A stretch of 64,000 nt of DNA from Loripinus fragilis (taxonomy: Eukaryota; Mollusca; Bivalvia; Lucinida; Lucinidae). The translations under genes were made by a program, and so were the position numbers. Location: NCBI GenBank assembly GCA_964019695.1, contig OZ026525.1:85880279-85944278 (forward strand). Direction: 5' to 3'. The notes below the pieces were generated by a model. The model did not search any database, was not told the origin of the DNA, and worked only from the letters and a program-made list of their open reading frames with translations. Positions 56,930 through 64,000 of the stretch are shown in pieces; within the stretch, counting starts at the first letter, position 1; the number at the start of each line of letters is the position of its first letter.

Positions 56930-58390
56930 TATGATCAGGAAATACCACAATCACAAACTGCAGACAACCCCGTGGCACCGTGAGGAAGAGCCGCTCAACC
57001 ATCACGAGACACCAGGAAGACAAATTAAGCAAAGCAATCAGCTCTCTCTTCCCCATCAAGATGCTTGCAATACTAAAATGGACATAAAGTAACGTACAAC
57101 AAAACATAGAACAATTACAGACTCCCACAATGGGAGTAACAATAAACAGAAAGTCAACAACAACAGAACCACCGCCCTAGAACGGACAGCAGCCCAAGCC
57201 ACCGGGGGGGGGGGCCTAAATGCATTTTACTGGCACTAAATCTTCGCCCTAGATTCTGCTGTTGTTGAAGTACAAAAAATGTTCAGCTCGCATGGAGGCC
57301 ATCTAACTAATGCAATGTATCATCATGGAAAAACACTCTAATCAAATTACTACACCATGATGAAACAAAGTAAAGGGCTCATGACTCACAGATAGTCAGA
57401 GCTAAAAAAACCTCAAGTTGAGCCACGGTGGGTCCAGTTACAGATAAGCATCAGGCACCAACCCACCAATTAAAGCTTTACGCCAGAGCCGTCATAGAGT
57501 CTGAGGCCCGACCGACCGTCGTGCAATTAAAGAGGAAACCATAGCTATAAACCGTGATTGGGTTTACAACTAGGCATGCAGATTGTCGCATGATATCCAA
57601 GTTATATCCAACCCTTATATAACGTTTAACTATCTTTTTGAATTGATCACTTAAATTAGGTTTTCCAACAATTCGTTTGAATTTATAGACTAAATCACCA
57701 TAAAATATAGGTTCTGATATGCCTCGTTGCAGAAGAGTTTTTAACCCAATGTTGTATTTAACAATTAACTCTGAGTGTCTGTGGTAGAATTTAGAAAATG
57801 CTTTTCGAATTTTATATTATCTATAACTTTGTTTTAATAATTTAGCAGTTAAAAATAAGTTTCTGTTGTTGAAGTCATCAACATTAGAACATACTCTAGC
57901 AAAACGAATAAGCTGAGAAATATATACACCATAGGAAGGAGAGCGAGGAACATCTCCATCCAGAAATGGGAAATTTACTATTTCAAAATTAAAATCATCC
58001 CGTTTATCATAAATTTTAGAAGAAACTATGCCATTTGTTATTGACAAGTTCAAGTCCAAAAACGGAACTTCAGTATCAGAAGAATTCGCCTTATTTAACT
58101 GAAGTTCAGTGGGATATATCTGACCTACCATTTGTTCAAAATAAGGATTATCAATATTAAGTAAGTCATCTAAATATCTGGAGGTAGAGTTAAAAGCTTC
58201 AATAACATCAGATTGATTATTGTCTGACAGAGATAACATAAAGTCTCTCTCATAACAAAACAAAAACAAATCTGCAACAAGAGGAGCACAATTAGTACCC
58301 ATTGGAATACCGACAATTTGTCTATATACTTTTGAGCCAAATCTTATAAATATATTGTCCAAAAGATAATGGAGCGCATCACACATCCCT
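56930..58390 (-). mobile_element. 5'-truncated Naiad copy, family B
   Basis: On the minus strand it holds the C-terminal half of the RT (58389 down to 57478), then a UTR, and a 3' end near 56930 (gtatttcctgatcatac). The RT is clearly homologous to the family A copy at 30.6-33.7 kb, but the 3' UTR is different in sequence, so at least two Naiad families are present. It is inserted in the C-rich repeat. A poly-G tract lies in the UTR at about 57204-57213. The segment 57214-57450 may itself be an insertion shared with 19735-20010. Confidence 0.88.
57478..58389 (-). pseudogene. Naiad family B reverse transcriptase, C-terminal half
   Basis: About 303 codons on the minus strand. It begins CDALHYLLDNIFIRFG and contains the GIPMGTNCAPLVADLFLFC block and the catalytic S-R-Y-L-D-D. 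It continues through KIYDKRDDFNFEIVNFPFLD to the C-terminal GRASDSMTALA before TAA at 57478-57480. A single TAA at 57817-57819 (in Y-R-stop-Y-K-I-R-K, where family A has a tyrosine) breaks an otherwise open frame. The stop is TAA, so it is ordinary decay and not recoding. The 5' break lies upstream of the region where family A has its two TGA codons, so this copy says nothing about selenocysteine use in family B. There are no frameshifts, so the copy is younger or less decayed than the long family A copy. Confidence 0.88.
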
Positions 58391-58545
58391 GAAAGAATCC
58401 CTGAAAGAAGTACCTCAGCTACCTGAAAGTAGTTTTTCTTTGCTCTCCAAATCCTTAAAATTAATTCAGCTTATCCCCAAATCCCCCCAAAATAAGCCAA
58501 TTCTCCCTAAAATATAATTTTCTTTAAATCCACATACTTAAAACC
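58391..58545. repeat. C-rich dispersed repeat flanking a Naiad (right)
   Basis: tccctgaaagaa is repeated at the junction, followed by tttgctctccaaatcctt, cttatccccaaatccccc and aattctccctaaaat, continuing the repeat interrupted by the Naiad. Confidence 0.65.
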
Positions 58546-59584
58546 GATGAAGCTATACACGAGCAGATGACTTAATATTCACTTAATATTTAACGTTATA
58601 CATGTAAAGATAGGGCAAAGCCACAGACAGGAACTCTCTATAAATAGAGTCCTTGGCCACGGAATAAACGATATACAATTATTATAATGGAATTTATGAT
58701 ATATATAGCTCAAAGTATGAGGCCATCCTTAAGGTGGGTGTTCACACTCTTTGGTGCCATTTTGGCCAATTCAAATTTGTACAAAAAGACCATTTTCAAA
58801 GAAATACTAACCAAAGCTATATATCAATATGAAGAAGGTTTGTTTGGCAATACACCCAAGCTATTATTTAACAGAAACATCATTTCCATTTTATAATATT
58901 CCACTCGAAAAAGATGGAATTGCTAAACTGGGAAATAAAATTGTTTTCAAAAAGGGAAACAGATATACATGTAATAATACTTACAAAAGCTTGTTTATGA
59001 GCATACTGAGTACATCTGCTAATTTTTAATTTATTCCAATGCAATGTGAAAGCATATAAACCAAAAGCCAATTTTCAAATATTGTTAGAAAAATGGAGGA
59101 AAGATTTATCAAAAAAGTAGTCCCGCTTTACAATTTTATGTGTATGGTGGACAAAGCATGCCATATCACTTCTACAAATTACATGCAATATAAAACTAAA
59201 GAAATTATGTAATATGTTAGCTAAATTCAAATAGATGAAAATACTTTGATGTTCAAAATGTATGGTGAGTATAAATGCCATAAAAGGGTCTTAACAACAG
59301 CCAATTTTATATTTAGACTTAAAAGTTGCAGCTAATTATAATTCGGACACACCTCGTCCAAAGAGCCAATGGTTAAACCCAGTGAATTATTGGTTGATAA
59401 ATCACTGCACGGGCTGGACACGGACTGGCGTGACGTCTTTGATTTTAATGATGTCACCTATCACATAGGGCATTGTAACGTTGACACTAGACGGGGTAAC
59501 GTCGTTTTTACGACGTATGTATGTTTAAAAGGTGTTTCAGCTCATGGTGGATTCTTATAGACTCTGAAGGATTCGTTCATATTT
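58546..59584. other. Non-coding, no recognised feature
   Basis: Overlapping short frames on both strands near 58690-59280 show no domain and no splice context. Confidence 0.45.
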
Positions 59585-59585
59585 C

Positions 59586-60839
59586 ATACCCGCTTTTTTC
59601 TTTAGAAAAAAAAGGGTATATTAATTTTGTACCAAAGTCAGTCCGTCGTCCGTCCGTCACGTTTCTTGTAAATGTATCTCCTCCTATACCGTTAAAGGTT
59701 GCAACTTCAAAATTTTGTAGTTGATTAGGTCTCATGATGTAGAGGGAACTGGGCAACATTTCGTGTGACCTTGACACCAAGGTCGCTGTCAAAGATCAAA
59801 TCATGTATTTTCATGTAAATGTATCTCCTCCTAAACGGTTTTACGTAGCAACTTCAAACTTTGTAGCTGAATAGGTCACATGCTGCAGAGGGTACTGGGC
59901 AACATTTCGTGTGACCTTGGTCCTAAGGTCAAGGTCAATGATTAAATATCATATTTTCTTGTAAATGTATCTCCTCTTAAACGGTTAGACGTAGCAACTT
60001 CAAACTTTGTAGCTGGATAGCTCATATGATGTAATGGGTACTGGGCAACATATTGAAGATTGAATTTCTTGTAAATATTTCCCTCCCTTAACCTTTTGAC
60101 GCAGTAACTTCAAACTCTGTATGTGAATAAGTCACATCATGTAGAGAACACTGGGCAACATTTCGTCCGTAGGTCAATGTCAAATAATGTATTTACTTGT
60201 AAATGCATTTTCTCCTTAACCGTGGGATGTAGCAATATCAAACTTTGCTGGTGCATAGGTCACACGATGTCGAGCGTTCTGGGCAACATTTTGTATGACC
60301 TTAACACCAAGGTTAAGTTCCAATAATGTATGTTCTTGTAAATCCATCTTCTCCTGAACCATCGGATGTAGCAGCATCAAACATTGCTGGTGCATAGGTC
60401 ACATGAGGTTGAGGGTACTGGGCAACATTTTGTGTGATCTTGACCCCCTTGACCTTGGGGTCAAGGTCAAATAATGTATTTTCTTCTAAATGCATCTCAT
60501 TAACCATTGGCCGTAGCAACTTCAAACTTTGCAGGTACGTAGGTCACATGATGTAGAGGGCAATGCTTTATGTGACCTTGACATTGGGTCAAGGTCAAAT
60601 CAAATATTTCTTGTAAATGTATTTCCTTCTTAACCCTTGGACATAGCAGCTTCAAACTTTGCAGGTGCATAGGTCATATGATGAAGAGGATACTGGGCAA
60701 CGTTTCCTGTTTGTCCATGACCTACGGTCAAGGTCAAAAGTGTTATAATGTACTTTCTTGTAAATGCGTCACCTCCTAAACGATTGGACGTAGCAACTTC
60801 AAACTTTGCAGATGCTTTGGTTAGCTCAAAAGCGGGTAT
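59586..60839. mobile_element. TIR-bounded element with ~130-bp internal repeats
   Basis: Ends are exact inverted repeats over 12 bases: atacccgctttt at 59586-59597 and aaaagcgggtat at 60828-60839. Inside are about nine degenerate units holding ttcttgtaaatgtatctcct, acgtagcaacttcaaacttt, gcaggtgcataggtcacatg, atgtagagggtactgggcaa and catttcgtgtgaccttg. There is no coding potential. A truncated relative lies at 623-1250. By architecture it parallels the element at 23994-25059 although the sequences differ. Confidence 0.8.
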
Positions 60840-61280
60840 TTGCGATGGTGTGCCATCGACTGAAGTCTAGCTCTAATCTTTTTGTGTGTTAGAATCGAAA
60901 TAAATTCGCACTGGCAGTGAGTTGTTGTTTAACATATCACAGGCTGTTTCTTTGGCACCAAAATTGCGTACGCCACTGCCTCGCCTGCACCTCCTTTGTG
61001 CCTGCAATTTCTGTGCTTACTTTGTTGTACGAACCATTAAGAGGTAAAACAGGCCACGCCGCTTCCAGCCTTGGTCGAAATTCGGCAAGCTAGGCGTACG
61101 CAGATAGTGCTCCTATTTGAAGAGCCGTTCACGTGAGAATTTCCAATAAAACGTAATCGCCGTTTCACCTCATTGAGACACTTGAACCTTTTTTTTCAGC
61201 TCAAATTAATGAAACCCAAAGCAGCTGCTAAAATTAATAGATAAGAATATTTTATTGATTAAAGCGTCAAAAATATGTTT
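60840..61280. other. Non-coding, no recognised feature
   Basis: No repeat or exon was noticed. Confidence 0.45.
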
Positions 61281-61370
61281 ATTTGATTGATTGATTGATT
61301 GATTGAGTTAAGGCTTAAAGTCCCAGTCAACAATATTTCAGTCATGTTGGGACTCTTTCCAGAGAAAGGA
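61281..61370 (-). repeat. ATTG microsatellite and SINE tail fragment
   Basis: (attg)n at about 61281-61303 is followed by taaagtcccagtcaacaata and tttcagtcatgttgggactc, the complement of the SINE 3' tail seen at 51608-51805. Confidence 0.65.
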
Positions 61371-61724
61371 GAGAGAAAAACATAAGATCACCCTAACCTC
61401 CACCAAATTTGCCTCAAGAGAAACGAATTCCACCCTGTCAACAAATAAAATGACAGGGTCACATCCGTGAAAGCTACAGCAAATAGTACACACCCTAATG
61501 CTTTATCTGTACTTATGTGTTAGGCTATTATAGGAAGTGATGTTAAAATGCCAAAATAATATGACGTTATTGTAAAACGCCAAAGTGACTTTGACGCTAT
61601 TGTACAAAGTAGCTAGGGTCTGGTGCTAAAATGCCATGAATATTGGGGTTTTCGACAGTAAAAAATAACTCTTTGGATTCTGGGATTAATTGTTCATACT
61701 TTTCTGCATGTTTTTTTTTTCCTT
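61371..61724. other. Non-coding, no recognised feature
   Basis: Contains reiterated aaatgcc/acgctattgta phrases at 61540-61640 but no clear unit. Confidence 0.4.
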
Positions 61725-61915
61725 TTAATCAGAATATCATCAGTGTCAAACAATTTAGATCCATATCATGTCCATCGAGCCTAATCTGTGTTCAAAACTG
61801 TTTGCAAAAGGATAAAAAATTTAATAAGATTACACAGTGTCATACACAGTTTGGATCGAGATCATGCTGGACACTATGCTGGGCTTGATCTGGGTTTAAA
61901 CTTTTTGCTAAAAAA
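61725..61915. repeat. Dispersed palindromic repeat (gatcaggcc type)
   Basis: aatcagaatatcatcagtgt, caaacaatttagatccatat, then tgtgttcaaaactgtttgc and a second half with cagtttggatcgagatcatg and gatctgggtttaaactt. It is related to the copies at 18.4, 20.6 and 63.7 kb. Confidence 0.6.
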
Positions 61916-62330
61916 AATTGTTTTGACAAAGAATTTCTAGCGATAAGGCGAGCAATCTCCCTATACGAGACGTTCGTTTTATTTTGTTGAAATGACGACT
62001 GGAGAAACTAGGCACATTAAACAAATATATATAGACGGGCCGTCGATGCACCATTGCCCCCGAATTTGTATATTTAAAACGGGATTTCCTTAGTGCATGT
62101 AATAACTCTACTTCTTATTGAATGGGAATTTATTTCGATCATCAACTGTACTTGTTATTCAGTAACATATATGGGAACTAGACCGTTAAACAAAGGAACC
62201 AATCGTCCTATCACGCTATGTACAGTAAAACTATTTATACAGTTGATGTACAATAAAAACGACCATCTTGCAAAGTGGTCTATTTTTTGTCAGATATTTG
62301 ATGTCTTCTTTCGCTTATACAACCCCTTTG
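61916..62330. other. Non-coding, no recognised feature
   Basis: The frame at 62093-62431 runs into the fold-back and is not supported as a gene. Confidence 0.4.
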
Positions 62331-62419
62331 CCCCCCTAGACCCAAGACGCCCTTTACATATGTTATGTATTTGTATAGCGACATTTAATTGTCTAAAGGG
62401 CATCTTGGGTCTAGGGGGG
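62331..62419. repeat. Fold-back hairpin
   Basis: Arm 62331-62356 (cccccctagacccaagacgc, cctttac) and arm about 62392-62419 (ctaaagggcatcttgggtct, agggggg) are reverse complements with one mismatch, separated by a ~36-base AT-rich loop. Confidence 0.88.
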
Positions 62420-63660
62420 AAAAGCATCTAAAAACAAACTGAAAGACGCCAGTTTCATCTTTTCAATGACAAACGTCACAATTTTAAGTATATTTCGTAC
62501 GCATGCGCAGAAGAAAAACCGCAAAGTTTCGAAAATGAAGGGTACTTATATCCTTAATATTTTAGCACTTTTACTTTTTGAAAACCTGCAAAGGATTTAC
62601 TAAAGCTCGTCTAAACGGCACCCAGTCTAAAGACGTAAAATGAGGGGTAGGAGTAGAAGGCGCAAGTTTTAACGGTTTTGTAAACGATGAATCGCTTTGA
62701 AACCTATTTTGATGCCTTCTATGTAAATTTTACTACCGGAACAGACCAATTTTAAAAACATTAGGGCAATTTCAAAATTTAGGTTTTGTAATCATGTCAA
62801 CTAGGGAAAATATACGCCTTATCGCTAGAACTCCTTCACCAAGATTTACGGTAAATGTAAAAAAAAAATGAACACTGAAATTTTGAACACCTAAAATTAT
62901 TGTCGAAAATATTTTTTAAAAACATTCTGAAATATAGAACACTGCCCTCTTTAGAGAAAGTGAATTTCTAAAATTATGAAACACGGAAAATCTATGCCCC
63001 TTTATATGTTTGTCCCATCCTTGTTCTACCCTACAGCACATAAACTGTTGGTTCATGGGCAGGCGAAATTTGGAAGGTTCCATTCTACGTAGATGGCTAA
63101 TCTTGCAACGATGTTCTTTTTCGCATGCTGAGCGCGCGAGAAAACGCCCGTCTAAGCTTGTGTTCAGGTCATACGCTGCCTGGTCATAACTTCTTTTCGT
63201 AGACGTAATTAAGCCATATAAACCACAGCGTTAAACAACAGTCTTGATATGCTTATACATGCTAAATAAGTTTGCTTATATACGAAAGGGGCCTTTTCCC
63301 ACGTTGTGGTTTGAGTTGTGAAGCATATAATTAATCCATTCAACACACTGTGATGCTTGAGCTGTACTGATTGAGCCATCATCTACTCCCACGCGTTATG
63401 TGTGGCACAGTGAGCAATGAATGGTGTTTTAAGAGTGCACCTTTGAGCAGGCTCATCTAAGTAGCAAAATATGATAAAGGACAGTTTAATTTAAATTGAG
63501 CAGGTTGACACATAAATGAAACGGCGCACTGCATGCATCTTGAAGAAAAGGTACATTTGTGGTACTTGTCTGAAATTTTCTTTACTTTGAGATATATGAG
63601 TATACCCAGCGGACGCAAATAGGTCGGACATGCACTTACTAGATTAACTATTGGAATGCA
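62420..63660. other. Non-coding, no recognised feature
   Basis: No exon or repeat array was identified. Confidence 0.45.
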
Positions 63661-63664
63661 TGTT

Positions 63665-63965
63665 TTCCCCAGATCAGGCTCGGCGAAACGTCGGACGATC
63701 ATCTGGATCCAAATTGTTTGCAAACTTGGCAGGTGGTAAAAGGAGAGAGCAAACGAATCTTTTGTTTGATTTCTTAGAATCTTTAAGCACGATTTTGGGA
63801 CAGTCTATTAATCTTGATACAACTGCTTCCGATGAGGACCCAATGTATACGCTTACTGAGATATACTGAAAACCCATCTTATCATACCATCAGTGTCAAA
63901 GAGTTTGGATCCAAATCAAACATGACACTGTTTGCATGCCCGGATCCAGAAAATTTTGTCAGAGG
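63665..63965. repeat. Dispersed palindromic repeat, two fragments
   Basis: 63668-63730 has cagatcaggctcggcgaaac and ctggatccaaattgtttgc. 63885-63960 has taccatcagtgtcaaagagt, ttggatccaaatcaaacatg and tgcccggatccag. The intervening 155 bases are unexplained, and the frame 63651-63869 spans repeat sequence. Confidence 0.55.
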
Positions 63966-64000
63966 GAGTCAAACTTTTACACGTTTTTTTTATTATTTAA

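Noticed and set aside
57817..57819. In-frame stop in the family B RT as another recoded codon
   Set aside because: It is TAA at a tyrosine position, which is ordinary nonsense decay.

Overview
The window reads as non-coding, repeat-packed DNA from a large AT-rich animal genome, most probably a bivalve mollusc. The pointers are spliced exons with clean GT/AG borders, tRNA-derived SINEs, TIR-bounded elements carrying internal tandem repeats, dispersed repeats of kinds I associate with bivalves, and Naiad-type Penelope-like retroelements. No bacterial gene, rRNA or CRISPR array is visible. The species assignment is inference.

One cellular gene is supported. It lies on the minus strand and is spread over about 19 kb: a first coding exon (40814-40326), a second (36336-36181) and a third (21677-21498), all joined in phase 0. 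The encoded protein resembles the CXorf38 (DUF4559) family. Its second exon carries an R-N-x4-H motif like that of HEPN domains. Later exons were not located. The two introns (4.0 and 14.5 kb) hold most of the mobile elements.

Layout: 1-195 is a retroelement 3' tag. 625-1420 holds dispersed repeats. 1932-17086 is a 15-kb satellite of about 71-bp units with higher-order structure and a recent 1.7-kb internal duplication. 17.1-21.4 kb holds small MITE-like elements. 21.7-23.6 and 27.8-29.4 kb are two related ~105-bp minisatellites. 24.0-25.06 kb is a TIR-bounded element. 25.1-27.2 kb is a ~141-bp tandem repeat interrupted by a Naiad copy. 30.64-33.75 kb is the longest Naiad copy. 33.9-38.7 kb holds ~165-bp repeats. 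40.9-41.75, 45.27-46.6 and 48.65-49.64 kb are minisatellites (about 70, 41 and 19 bp). 42-54 kb holds SINEs, tRNA-like relics and fold-backs. 56.9-58.4 kb is a second Naiad family. 59.6-60.8 kb is another TIR-bounded element.

The most interesting object is the Naiad at 30.64-33.75 kb. Across more than 500 codons its main reading frame is broken only by two TGA codons, one of them exactly at the first position of the expected CxC motif. This is the arrangement described for selenoprotein-encoding Naiads of clams. The copy itself is 5'-truncated and carries three single-base frameshifts, so it is a relic of such an element. I could not identify a SECIS element by eye.
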